The notes: generated by a model not told the origin, from the letters alone. A stretch of DNA of 64,000 nucleotides from Lonicera japonica (GCA_021464415.1 CM038464.1:54115328-54179327); one strand, 5' to 3'; positions 37,638 through 49,077 are shown, counted from the first letter of the stretch. Numbers and translations: made by a program.

Positions 37638-38386
37638 TGTAGGTGCATAAAACTAGACAATGGTAGTTTAAACCATACAGTCAAATGATTAGTTTAAATG
37701 ATTATGATAATAAGTGTAATAAGTTAAGAGAGTCAAAGATGTATAGAAGAAGTTAGCCTCCTATGAAAATATGAGTTAGTCCTCCTATGTGGAATAGAGC
37801 TAGGAGCTCAGTTTGCCTTGTATTGAAATAACTGAATGGCCGTTACAAACTCACAAAGTCTTTCTAGCTATATTATTGGCCACTTGAATACTAGATGCTA
37901 TCTTACTATAGTTAATTCTTAGTTGTTGTTCAATTGTTCAGAGAAGTAAATGCTTCTTCTATATATATGAGACAAAAGAGACGTGTAAGAGGAGCTCTGC
38001 AGAGCAGGTCCAAGGCCATCCCTTACTCTCATCAACCCTGACTTTACCGTCTCAGGGATTCCGGCGCATTAAATGCAGTGGGTATGCATTTAATGAAGGT
38101 GAGGGAGGTTCAGCAGCGTCTAGTGGAGTTAGTAGCAGTCGTCCATGCTGTCTGTGCCTTTCCTTATACAATGGTCAGCCAGGGAGCTTGGAGCTCACTG
38201 GGAGAGCTCTCTCGAGGACAATCCTCTGGGTTAGGAGAACTGCTGGTTGGAGCTTTGGCTCTTGAATAACGCCTAATTAGAGCTCCCTAACCCTATTTGC
38301 TGAAGGGTAACGATGCCGCTGACGTAAGAAGCCACGTGTCTGCTCGTGGTTGGTGGAGTAAATTAGGCAACTTATTTGCACCATCA
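37638..38386 (-). repeat. LTR of the gypsy element (5' LTR by coding direction)
   Basis: It begins TGTAGGTGCATAAAACTAG and ends GCACCATCA next to the TSD CATCT. It is 749 bp long, shorter than its partner because of one internal length difference, and has many single-base differences from it. Confidence 0.85.
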
Positions 38387-38391
38387 CATCT

Positions 38392-38990
38392 TATAACGCA
38401 TTGCCGACAAAAAGTAGCTTACTGAAGAGAAGGATTTGTGGCGATAGGGGTTGCTATCTTTGTAATTGTGATGATGAATCTACTGCTTATGCTCTCCTTT
38501 GGTGTTCCCATGCGAGGGCAGTTTGGAGTAATAATGGGTTCCTCCTAAACTTAGTGAATTTAAATTGAATATAGATGCAACTTTGGATGTGCTTAATCAA
38601 CTTGTTGGTTTCGAGGCGATTATTCGAGATAACGCGGGTTTTGTGGTGGCAACTGCCTCTATTTGTAAGGTTAGCCTGTTTTCACTTTGTGTAGTATAAG
38701 CCATGGCATTGCTTGAGGGCTTAAAGCTTGTAAGGGTGCAAAGGTGTGAAGTTAGTTGAACATTACTTAAATGCTATTTCGGTAGTCAATCAGGTTAATA
38801 TGTTATCTTGGCCATTTGCAGAGGAATGTAACCTTATTGTCGAGATTAAAGAAGAACTTTCTTCCACTATTTTTTTTTTAAATTGGCGAATAATGTGGTT
38901 CATGTTTTAACTCGTAAAGCGTTATATCGCCAAGTCCTATTGTTGAGGTTTTTCTCTTCTTAATTGACTTTTGTACGAAGTTTCTATTAA
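38392..38990 (+). pseudogene. LINE ORF2 fragment, part 2 (zf-RVT and RNase H-like)
   Basis: Directly after the gypsy TSD the LINE resumes with a zf-RVT-type segment (ALPTKSSLLKRRICGDRGC, AYALLWCSHARAVW). An RNase H-like segment follows (LNIDATLDVLNQ, GFEAIIRDNAGFVVATAS, AMALLEGLKL). Removing the gypsy element and one TSD copy joins parts 1 and 2 in the same reading frame. The fragment contains stop codons. Confidence 0.75.
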
Positions 38991-39021
38991 TTTAATATAA
39001 TTATTTGCTTTTGATTATCCA

Positions 39022-39023
<2 letters not shown>

Positions 39024-39070
<47 letters not shown>

Positions 39071-39091
39071 AATAATAATAATAATAATAAT
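39024..39091 (+). repeat. (AAC)n(AAT)n microsatellite, probably the LINE 3' tail
   Basis: About 15 AAC units run directly into 8 AAT units. The position right after TATCC at the end of the LINE 3' UTR fits a simple-repeat or A-rich LINE tail that has expanded. The long poly-Asn and poly-Leu frames across it are artefacts. Confidence 0.8.
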
Positions 39092-39453
39092 GTGTTACTT
39101 TTACCCATTTTCTCGACTAAACACTTTCTCTTAATGCACGTACTCTTTCGGATCGAAGTATTATACCTTATTGTTTTACTCACAACCTAGCTCAATTTTT
39201 AAAAATAGTAATAAAGTTTAATTTTGTACTTCACGTCTAAAACTAAAATTTTAAAAAGAAACCCTCCTATGTTTGAAAGAGATTACATTCCCAAAACTAA
39301 ATAGCAAAAAAAAATTTAAATATTTTTTGCTCGCCTTATTGTTAAATTTTGGCTCTGTCATTGCTAATCATGTGCAACGTGTGCATAGTTTTTACTTAGC
39401 AATATATATCGTATATATTGCTAGTATGAATATTTTAATAAGTGTAGCACTGC

Positions 39454-39484
<31 letters not shown>

Positions 39485-41400
39485 GTATACACAGTGCCAT
39501 TTTAAATAAGGCAATCATCTCTTTAAGGAAAAGTATGACTATCTACTTAAAGAGTTAAACGGATAATTTTTTTTTACGAAACTTAATAGAGATAATGAAT
39601 ACATTAAAACGAATATACATATAAAGTTATAATATTAACTAATTAATATTCTTTTTGTCAAAATATAACAATCGACCATTGCGAGTGAGGAAGGGGATAT
39701 ACGATGACGCTATAAAAATCTTGAACCAGCTCAGCTTCAGCCTAATCCATTTACCAGACCCAACCGTACCCACCACTCTTTCACAACCCCACTGTCGCAA
39801 CACCCCCACTGCAGCTTCTTTTTACAAAAATTTAAAATTATGTGATATGATAAATTATAAATTTTTTAATTTAAGTATTCTTTTGAAAAAATTTAAAATT
39901 TTCGTAAGTATTTTATAAATTGTCAAAATATAGTATTGTACGTATATGTGAGTTGAATCAAAGTTTAACTCTTTAAAAGATTTCAAAATTCTAACTTTTT
40001 GTGCAGATTATAAAATCACATAATTTACAAGATTTTAAAATTTGATATATTTTAAAATATCAAAATTTATTATAAAGTAACAATCATGAATTATGTAAAT
40101 CACACAATTTACTAAATCTTATTTCAAAATCACGTGAAAAAAATATAACCTTAATTAATTAGTTAATGAAAAAATAATAAGTTAGCCTTTAACAAAGAGT
40201 TATTGTAATCTTTATAAAGTCAATAAATATAGACCCGTAAAATTTATTTAATATCCAATGTGCTTGCTTTCTATTGATAGTTACAATTTGTTTTAAATTT
40301 TTTAAAATTAATAGTCTAATATTCTTTTTAGAATATGAATGGAGAATTCATCTTTTGTGCGTATTCGTGCAATAAAATTTTGCACCAGTCCCTTTCATTC
40401 TAAAATAAAACCCGAAGGCCAAAGGGTAATTTGTAAGTACCCAGAGTTTATGTCAAAACAGACTTTAGCTCCCATAGTTATTGAAAATTAGGGTTTGGCC
40501 CCTATGCATTTTTAACATAACCGTAGATAATTTGATTTGACCGTTTGGTGAACGGCAAAATGAGAACATGGCTAAAATACCCCTTTAGAAAAGAAACTTA
40601 GACTCACTTGCACACCACGTCATATTTATGTACAAATTTATAAGGAATGATTTTAAGATAATCAACTTTTTGATCCTTAAATGCGAATAAATGGGTAAAT
40701 GCATTAAATTTTTTTTGATACTTCTTAAAGATGATTTATATAATTAGTAGATATTTTCCACTAAATTTTATCAAAAAATTTAATCGAGACAAACTTGGAT
40801 TTAAAAGTACAAGTAAGGAGAACGAGTTCCAGTTTTTCAATAAAAAACTCACTTATTCACAATCGATGCATTAGTAATACGCCATTTGAATCACTTTTAT
40901 TGCTTATGGCATCCTTAAGAAATATTGAAGTTTGGGCTTTTAAAATTGGTTTATTGAATTTGGGATTTATAATTTTATTTATTCCATTTTAGAATTCAAA
41001 ATTGACAAATGCATTGGCCAAAGGCTAAACATAGTTTAGTCAACACAAAATATTGCTCGAACTTTCAATAATACCCTCTTCCATTTAGGCTTTGTCATTA
41101 TACTTTTATCCCAAACTCAAGAAACCGAAAAGTGTCGACCCCATTGTCCAAATTACACCTAAAACAAAAATATCTATCCTAAACCGGCACCAGCCGGTTA
41201 ACAAGAAAATTGCATTTGAATGGAATTTGGGGTTCATTTCATTTGCCAAATTGCAGTCAGTGAACACCTAACCCCAGTCAGATTCTAACCCCCATACACA
41301 TCACCAAATTGGTTTATTTAAAGAGAAAACAAAGTGTCAATGCCCACACCTCAGAGCTGGGTTAATAACCTCCAATCTCTCTCTGTATAATCTTTTCTTT
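39092..41400. other. Intergenic stretch upstream of the HD-Zip gene
   Basis: No gene was supported. An AT microsatellite lies at about 39460-39480 and a fold-back hairpin at 40640-40800. The last few hundred bases should hold the HD-Zip promoter and include a pyrimidine-rich patch just before 41400. Confidence 0.4.
40640..40800. repeat. Fold-back hairpin family, partial copy
   Basis: It has ATGATTTATATAATTAGTAG and CACTAAATTTTATCAAAAAA arms and an AATGGGTAAATGCAT-type outer part like the copies at 48680-49077 and 52018-52300. Its outer ends are worn. Confidence 0.4.
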
Positions 41401-41508
41401 CTATATATACATAGCTCTTAACTTGATTGGGGTAATGATGTAGAGAGAGAAAACATGGTTTTGAATATCTTGATTACTTTTCTTCTGGGTTTTGGCTGTT
41501 TGGCTTAA
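41400..41508 (+). promoter_or_regulatory. Putative TATA box and upstream open frames of the HD-Zip gene
   Basis: TCTATATATAC (41400-41410) is a good TATA box at a plausible distance. If transcription starts near 41435, the leader begins with ATGATGTAG and a 17-residue upstream frame (41455-41508), and is about 400 bases long before the start codon at 41837. Upstream frames can lower translation; whether these do is unknown. Confidence 0.35.
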
Positions 41509-41836
41509 ATCACTTCTTGAATTTCATTTCCTTTATTAATTATATTTCTTCTCTTTTGATGGGTTCAGAGGGGGAGGAAATATTGAAAAAGGAGAAAAAT
41601 GGGGAGCCAAACAGATACTTAGAAGAGTGGCAGCACAGTGACTCGATCAATTCACTACACTGTGCAAACTGGGCTTGTTTTGCTTATTGCAAATTTGTTA
41701 ACATGTTTGGTTACAAGTGAAAGAAGGAAAAGGAAAATTCTCTCTTAAAACATTTTCTCACTAAAAATCATTAAATCAAAGTAAAAGGGTTAGCGGGTTT
41801 TGCTCATAATCCATAAAATTTCCCCAGCAAACAAAC

Positions 41837-43987
41837 ATGAAGAGAATTGCCAGCACAGATTCCTTGGGCGCTATGATTTCCATGTGTCCAAACACAGGTG
41901 CCAACATCTTTCCATATAACCAAACACACCCAATAACAAATGTTTTCCTGTTTTTATATCTGTTAAGTAAATTTCCATTATAATTGATAAAAGCCAAAAA
42001 CAATAAATTCCTAATATTTGTAAATTGCTCTGCTTTTCTTGGTTTTCTTTCTGTGTTTAATTTCCCGGGAAACAAAAGCTACAGCTGGCTACTCATTTCT
42101 CCTGAAAACAGGGGAAAGCAGGACAAGTTAGTAAGTTTTCCGGGAAATAAACACACAAAAATCTGTTATTTAATCCCCTGATATCCCAACAATTTTGACA
42201 GATGAAGGAAACTGCCATGTTTACGGAAGGGATTTTCAGTCGATGTTGGAGGGATTGGATGAAGAAGGGTGTGTGGAAGAATTGGGGGGACAAATGGGGG
42301 AGAAAAAGAGGAGATTAAGGGTGGAGCAAGTGAAGGCATTGGAGAAGAATTTTGAGGTGGAAAATAAGCTGGAACCAGAGAGGAAAGTGAAGCTTGCTAA
42401 TGAACTTGGATTGCAGCCGAGGCAGGTGGCTGTTTGGTTCCAGAACCGCCGTGCGCGGTGGAAGACTAAGCAATTGGAGAGGGATTATGGGGTTCTTAAG
42501 GCCAATTATGATGCCTTGAAGGTTAACTTTGAGAGGTTGCAGCAAGATAATGAAGCTATGCAGAAAGAGGTAGTTCTTCTATTCAATTCTGTACTTTCTG
42601 TTGGTAGTTTGTCTTTACTTTGTTCCAAGATTCAATAAGTTTCTTAAAATTAAATAATTAGTAAGTAATAATTTCAACTTGTCTAAGAGTAAGAGATGAT
42701 GATTGACATGATGATTGACATGAAAATTGATTTAATTTTTAGATCCGAAAGCTATTCATGTTGGTAACTAACTGATTTTCTGTGTTTTTTAAATTTTGAT
42801 TGGAACACTCTTTGTCAATGAAATTTAGGTGGATAATTCAAGACATGTAATTATCAACTTTATACAAGTGATAGATGAATTTAGGTGGTTTGAAGAGGGA
42901 GGAAAAGGGGTGGCGCAATTTTAGCAAAAAATTACTTTAAAATTAAAATTTACATTGATAAAAATTGTGAATTCATTTCTAATTAAGTGATCATTATTTA
43001 TGTGGCACACGTGCTGATGATTAAGCTCTTTTTGAGGTACTATTCATGCATACAATTGACATATATCTCATATGTGATGAAAAATCGATATTTAATTATT
43101 AGTAGGAGGACCTTGTTGTGTATAACTAGTAAGTGCTGACCAGTATTTGAAAAAGATGAGGAAGAGTTCAAGATTTAAGGGTTGAATACTAGTTGTATTT
43201 GCTAAAAAATGTTCTCTTGACTTAAATTTAGTTTTAATGCAACTTTCTTCTGGGAATTAGTGTTACTCTTACTACTGCTTTATGTAATAATATTTCCTTT
43301 AAACTAATATTACATTAATCACATGAATTGTAAAAGCATGTACTGTACTTAATACTATGTCTGTCTTTATTTGCATCTGATTAGTGATATTTGTGTGTAG
43401 ACTGAGGGAGTATGTACAAACTTTACTTCGCATTCTTCATTGAGATTTTAAGATTTATTACTGTATTATTGTAGATAAGAGAGCTAAAATCAAAATTACA
43501 CGATGAAGAGGAGGAGGAAGAAGAAGAAGAAGAAGAAGAAGAAAACAATCAGATAAACAATGTTTCAGTCAAGGAAGAAGCAATGGTATTGGACAACAAT
43601 GATAATCTCATCAACCAGACCAAATTTGCCACCAACGAGGACACCGAATTGAACTACGAGAGCTTCAATTCCAACAACGGAGAATTGCTAACAATGGGTA
43701 CAACTGCTTCCAGGTTTTTCTCCGATCTCAAGGACGGATCCTCCGATAGCGATTCCAGCGCCATCTTCAATGAAGACAACAACAACAACAACAGCCCAAA
43801 TTCATCGTCCACCAGAGCTCTTCAGAGCCACCGGTTGATCTCACCCGCGGCTGCAGTGTACCAGCCGCAATTTGTGAAAATCGAGGAGCATAATTTTTTC
43901 GGAGGGGACGAGGATGAGACTTGTAATTTCTTCTCGGATGATCAAGCGCCGGCATTGCCTTGGTACTGCCAGGAACAGTGGAGTTAG
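41837..43987 (+). CDS. HD-Zip class I transcription factor, ATHB5/6/16 type
   Basis: Three exons, 41837-41897, 42202-42569 and 43475-43987, give 313 residues with matching phases and GT-AG sites. The short first exon encodes [15 protein letters not shown], the conserved N-terminus of this subgroup, so the start is well supported. The homeodomain covers residues 54-110, with helix 3 [14 protein letters not shown]. It is followed at once by a leucine zipper at 112-151, in which the fifth heptad position is Met. Exon 3 starts in the zipper and holds a run of about 13 Glu, an SDSSAIFNE segment and a C-terminal aromatic/acidic tail (FFSDDQ ... LPWYCQEQW) like the activation motif of HD-Zip I proteins. 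Family role: nuclear dimer binding CAATNATTG sites, often ABA- or light-linked. No TE lies inside the introns. Confidence 0.95.
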
Positions 43988-46439
43988 TTATATCGGGTTG
44001 TTTCGTGCCAGTTTGCGTGCACCTCAAACTAATCTCCTTTCCGGTCAGATCACACGAAAGACCATTAGATCTTTATTATGTTTAATTAGTGAGGACAATA
44101 AAGGGGGGAGACAGAGAAGGTGCTACAAAATTGTTTAGTTAATTATCCATGGAATTATGTAATTAAATTTTGGTTTCCCTCTGTTGTATAAAATGAAGTT
44201 ACATATCATGTGAAGGTGCGTTTTATGTTTTTTGTACACAAAATAAACAAGTAAGGGTGACGGTCAACAAATTTATACTGATAGAAAAGCGCTAACTAAA
44301 TTAACTAAAAGAGCAAATTTTATGAGCCCAATTTCGATTAACCGTGCAAGCGGTCGTAAACCAATTAAGCAATAGGTGGAGGTGACCAGTGAGTGAGTGA
44401 ATTGAAGAAGATTATGTGCATATCTTCTACATAAAGAGAGAGAGTAGTAACAACTAGTGTAGAAAAATGTAATACATAAAATTAGGATCTAGAGCGAAAA
44501 GAAGTTTTTAGAGAAGGACTCATCTAATTTAATCTTCAACCACAATAATTTTATTCGTAGTTATACAATTGAACCTTTCGATCTTTGAAAATTATTACCT
44601 ATTATTATTATGATATAAGACATTTTTATATATAAAGCAATAATTTTTATAATATAACTTTTTATCAAAACGATCATTTTTTTATACAAAGTGATAATAG
44701 ATAAAAAAAAATCAACAGAGCAATAGTTTTTTTTTTCTTTTTTATTATACAAAGCTATAATTTTTACAATATAACCTTTTTTCACACAAGTGTGAATCAA
44801 CAAATTCGCAACCACCACAATAGGTGGACATATAACCATCGCATTAAGGGTGGACCAACAAAGAGTTCGACAACCACGTCCATATGAGTCGAATCCATGA
44901 TATATAACCACCACACTTGAGGGTGGATCAACAAAAGGTTCGACAATCACACCCATATAACTGTTACGAGGATAAGGATAATGTCAGCCTTCAAGGCCAT
45001 TGGCGAGAAGAAAATGCTTTAAAAATAAGTGATTAGACAAAAATACGAAAAGGCATTTTACAAGGTGCATCTATATATCATTTTTTTGTATTTATGAAAT
45101 ACTGATAAATATCCTTTAAAAAGAAATTGATGAATAACGTCAAGCATAATCTTTTAAACATCACCACGGTGCTTTTTTTGGAATAGATTATAAAAAATAC
45201 CTACAAAATACAAAAAACAAAAAACAATAAAATAACTCAATTGCAATCAATTACTTATTTAAAATCATACAACAATATATACTACATTATACTTACTTCA
45301 TCTGTTATAAAAATCAGAGTTACTTCAATTTTAATTTCTTTAACTTTATTTTTTGAAGAATTCAAATTGCTCACCATCATCGAAAGAGATTGTTCAAAAT
45401 CGTCATGCATCAAGAGAGATAGTAAACATTCATCATCAAGAGTAGGCTCATTGGGGTCCAGATGTTGTTCGCCACTATTAGGATTACATTCATTGCCATT
45501 GTACTATCGTCACCATAATAATATGAATAAAAAGGTACTGCTATAATTGTATCCTTAGAACTTTGGATATCACCACTGTTGGGATTATTTTTATTGAATT
45601 AGGAGGCTCTAATTCAATCATATGTTCGTTAAACACGTGAACAAATTTTGGATTATGAAATATTCGGTCATTAAAGAGAAATCAATTTATTCAAGAAATG
45701 AACACTAGTCATACCGTAGACCCAAGAGAAAACACATCTTGAACCAAGAAATTCTAATAAATCAATAATATCCGCATAACTCCGATGGTAAATTAAACGA
45801 TCATTTCCAAATCTTAACACTTTTTTTTTCTGAGTTAAAAGGTTAAACATCGTTACAAATTTAATTTAGTTTTACTTTTATAGTTGAAAAGGCAGTGTAA
45901 TTAGGAGGTTTGACTAAGAAGGCTAAGAATGCACACACGCGGCCATCAATAACTAAGTAACATGCCTATCCACTCATCCCTCAAGAACTAAGTGTAGTGG
46001 CCAACAACTCGGTTACAAGAAATCGAGTGAACCTTCTTCATGCTATAGGCAGCTTGCATTGTATTTTTTTATGTATATATTTGCTGTGTATGTTATGAAA
46101 ATAATATAAACAATGAAACAAAATAAAAACATGTCTACCTCTCCTTCATTAACTCTTTCTTACTTGTCAAGCTTAACTCCCTCCATAATTTCTCTTTTTT
46201 CTACTATTCTCTAAACATAGGGTTTTGATTCAGATTAAATATTGGTTAAGCTGAACTTGTGTTACATCAATGGAAGTTTATGGTATTTGTTTTGGTCCAA
46301 TCGAAATTTGTTACCAGACTCAGTTGAAGATTATGGAAGAATGTTGGAGGGAAATTGAATGTAGGAGGAGTTTGCAATGCATTAAATGTTGGTGGGGTGG
46401 CATAGTTTATAAGTAAATTATCTAATTTGTGGGTTAATT
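43988..46439. other. Intergenic stretch downstream of the HD-Zip gene
   Basis: The 3' UTR of the HD-Zip gene should lie in the first 250 bases. The rest is A/T rich, with a small tandem repeat at 44800-44960 and no supported gene. Confidence 0.4.
44800..44960. repeat. Diverged tandem repeat of about 65 bp
   Basis: Two to three units share ACCACCACA(A/C), GGGTGGA(C/T)CAACAAA, GTTCGACAA(C/T)CAC and CCATAT. Unit starts lie near 44810, 44855 and 44925. They are read through by a minus-strand open frame that has no other support. Confidence 0.5.
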
Positions 46440-46555
46440 AATCTTTGTGTTAAATTAAAAGAAGTGGGGTGGTAATAAAATTGGAGGCTCTTTTTTGGGT
46501 GGGAGTGGAACCAATGGTTTCTTGGGGTGGCAATATCACCGTCCCTTATTTTCAA
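46440..46555. mobile_element. Single end related to the 17966-19411 TIR element
   Basis: Read inward from 46555 the sequence is GGGACGGTGATATTGCCACC, then CCACTCCCACCC. This matches the GGGTGGTGCTATTTCCACC terminus of the 17966-19411 element. The opposite end was not found. Confidence 0.4.
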
Positions 46556-46588
46556 TAACAAATGTAGATACTATCAACTTTACCTTTA

Positions 46589-46907
46589 TGCATCATTTGG
46601 TTCACGGAAAGGAAATCAATTCTCTTGTCTTTTCCATGAAGGTGGAAAACTAAAATTCCTGTCAAGTTTCATTTCTTGTATTTGGTAAAGCATGGAAAGT
46701 ATTTAGGTATGAGTACTATTGTTCAAAAAATTTGTAATTAATGTTAGGAAATCACAAAGAAAAATCAATCCCATGGATTTTGATGAATGACTTTATCCCC
46801 TATTTTTCCTTCTGTCAGGAAAGTGTTTTCGGAATTTGTGCGTACCAAACAAAAGAAAGGAAAGACTTTATTTTTTGAATGCTCAAATTCGTGAATCAAA
46901 CGAGGCC
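46589..46907. mobile_element. Tourist-like MITE, family B, copy 2
   Basis: TTA flanks both sides (46586-46588 and 46908-46910). The ends TGCATCATTTGGTTCACGG and, read inward from the right, GGCCTCGTTTGATTCACG are inverted. The element matches 16655-16977 along its length in reverse orientation. It is 319 bp and non-coding. Confidence 0.68.
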
Positions 46908-46965
46908 TTAGAATGGTTTGTGCCACTCTAAAGGAGTGCAATCCTATATTCTAGATATTCTTACT

Positions 46966-47320
46966 TAGGAATAACAACGGGTTGGGTTTGAGGCAAGTTT
47001 GGCCAAACCCGATCCGCCTTAAAATTATCACAACCTGAAAACAACACTCTTATTAGCGTACTTGGACTTGAACCCGCCTTGAACCACATTAACTCAACCC
47101 ACCCATGCGTAATTATAAAGTATTATAAGGGTAAAAGCAAAAAACACTATACTAGGGCGAGGCAGGTCATAATGGATGTTCTTTTTTTACCTAAACCAGA
47201 ACCTGATCTAAGCCAATGCATCTTTTAGTTTAATAAACCCGAATTCAACCTGGTTAAAAAAAAAAAGAATCCGACTTGAACACACCCCATTTGAATCAGG
47301 TTGGCATTTTGCCATCCCTA
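46966..47320. mobile_element. hAT-like MITE (TAGGGATGGCAA ends)
   Basis: The left end TAGGAATAACAACGGGTTGG and the right end, read inward TAGGGATGGCAAAATGCC, match the plant hAT-type terminus TAGGGATGGCAACGGG. GGGTT and AACCCG-type words recur inside. The flanks share CTTACT, fitting a worn 8-bp TSD. It has no coding sequence. Confidence 0.5.
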
Positions 47321-48679
47321 ACTTACTTGTCAGTGTTCTTGAAAAATTCAATGCAAGTTTACATGTTAAATGTTATTATTATATTTTATTACATCTAAAT
47401 TAGCCGCCGTTATTATATTTTACTACATCTAAGTTCAAGTTTTGACGCTCTCTGTATTACTTGGATCACCAAGTCACCAAGATCATAACCACTTGTATAA
47501 TAAAAATTAAGTTGACCAGTATATTAGAAAAATAAACATTCAAAATACTATTATTGCATTAATTTAATGCACAGATTAATTAAGTACAAGAGACTTTATC
47601 ATAATATTTTTGCAAACTTAAATATTGTTACTTATACGATTTGCCCATCAAAGTTTGTAAATGCTATCCAATAGTTTGGTGCCATATATGTTCGTTCAGG
47701 GTGGGGGCATGTGATGTGGGTCCTCCATTGAAAGAGAAGCCATCATCACTGTAATCACATTACACACGATACCTAATAAAAAAAAATAATGTTCAATATA
47801 GAAATGTATTGTTGTTACAGTAATAATACCACTGATATTAACATTTTATATAAATATTTTAATATTTTAAAATTATTTTTAATAATATTTTACACGTAGT
47901 TTTTAAAATGATTTTTACAGATTAAAAACATGTTTTATGATTCTCATATAAAATATTATTAGTAATATCTTACACTAATTAATTAATTTAATTTTTCACG
48001 AATAAGTTTTATATAAAAGTTACGTACTGTTAGACAATATATTATTGTGCTTAGTAATATGGATTTTTTTTTATTTTTTTTAGCCTACAATTTCAATAGG
48101 TAAAATTGGTAAAAATTCGAGAAATGACTGGAATGGTCTACCTAAATTTTTTTTTTAGCCAAAATAAATAAATAAATTCCGCGTTTATGCACATTGATAG
48201 TTGACAGATTATCTACTTCAATTCAGTGGAGAACAAACTGAGGAAGAGGAACTTACAGTTGTTCCAATCAGGTAGCACCACGTCATAATTCTCTTCAATA
48301 TTTGTTTTATTCCACCCCAATTTAACACTCTACAAGCATAAGTTCGTCACCTATATTGTTTTAGTTTGAGGTTATGATTACGTTTTCAAATCTTAGCATA
48401 AAAATACATATTCAAAAGGATTAATTAGTTGGTTGAAGGACTTAAAAGTCTAATCTAGAAAAGTTGAAAGGTGAGAATAGACAAGATACAGTTCGAATAC
48501 AGTATAAATAAATTGACTTCGATACCCATTTTTCTTGATATTTTCTTTCATAATTTCTTTTCCCACTTGACGATCTTATGGGAATAAAAAAAAATGTATT
48601 ATTTTTATTTTAAATTATTAAGAGTATTTCATATTCGTACCAAAATCTTTCACTCACTTATAATATATATATATATATA
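47321..48679. other. Intergenic stretch, nothing recognised
   Basis: A/T-rich sequence with TATTATATTTTA(T/C)TACATCTAA duplicated at about 47375 and 47410. There are no supported genes or mobile elements. Confidence 0.35.
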
Positions 48680-49077
48680 TAGTACATTTTAAGTAAATCT
48701 TAACTTAAGGATCTTAAGTTATGAATCGGACATTTTGGGAGGCTAAATGGATGAGTTTTCTCGACGAAACTTGGTAAAAATGATATACATAATTAGTAGA
48801 TCATCTCCATCAAATTTCATGAAAAAAAAATTAATCGGAAGTGAATTAACTACAAAATTGAAATATATATATATATATCTCCGTTAACTGGAATATATAT
48901 TAATTTCATGACTCACTTGCCGATTGAATTTTCTTATAAAATTTGGTAGAGATGATCTACTAATCATGGAGATCATCTCAATCAAGTTTTCTCCAAAAAA
49001 ACTCATCTGTTTGAGCTCTAAAATGCCCAAACCATATCTTAAGATCCTTAAGTTAAAATTTTACTTAAAATTTACCA
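48680..49077. repeat. Fold-back element of about 400 bp, best copy of a recurring hairpin family
   Basis: The outer arms AGTACATTTTAAGTAAATC and, inverted, GGTAAATTTTAAGTAAAAT continue as ACTTAAGGATCTTAAG on both sides and pair for most of the element. Within each arm a smaller dyad occurs around GTAGATCATCTCCATCAAAT. AT microsatellites lie outside both ends, so a TSD cannot be told from the repeat. Confidence 0.62.

Larger units (their letters stand above)
30506..38386 (-). mobile_element. Ty3/gypsy retroelement (Tat/Grande-like layout), pol missing, inserted in a LINE
   Basis: A perfect 5-bp TSD, CATCT (30501-30505 and 38387-38391), bounds the element, and both LTRs start TG and end CA. 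The primer-binding region GTTTGGCACCGTCTGTGGG lies next to the right-hand LTR on the minus strand, which sets the coding direction. On the minus strand come gag, a CCHC-like H-rich knuckle and the start of protease, ending near 35774. Reverse transcriptase, RNase H and integrase are absent. The other half holds an intron-containing gene-like segment on the plus strand. Extra antisense frames beside pol are known in Tat-lineage elements such as Grande. The LTRs have diverged, so the insertion is old, and the copy depended on other elements for mobility. Confidence 0.82.

Noticed and set aside
39001..39190. Poly-Asn and poly-Leu frames
   Set aside because: They only translate the AAC/AAT microsatellite.
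43351..43415. GAGGGAGTA end like a Stowaway MITE in HD-Zip intron 2
   Set aside because: Only about 60 bp, and the two ends do not pair convincingly.
44561..44956. 131-codon minus-strand frame
   Set aside because: The first half is the tandem repeat and the second half is A/T-rich low complexity; no homologue was recognised.
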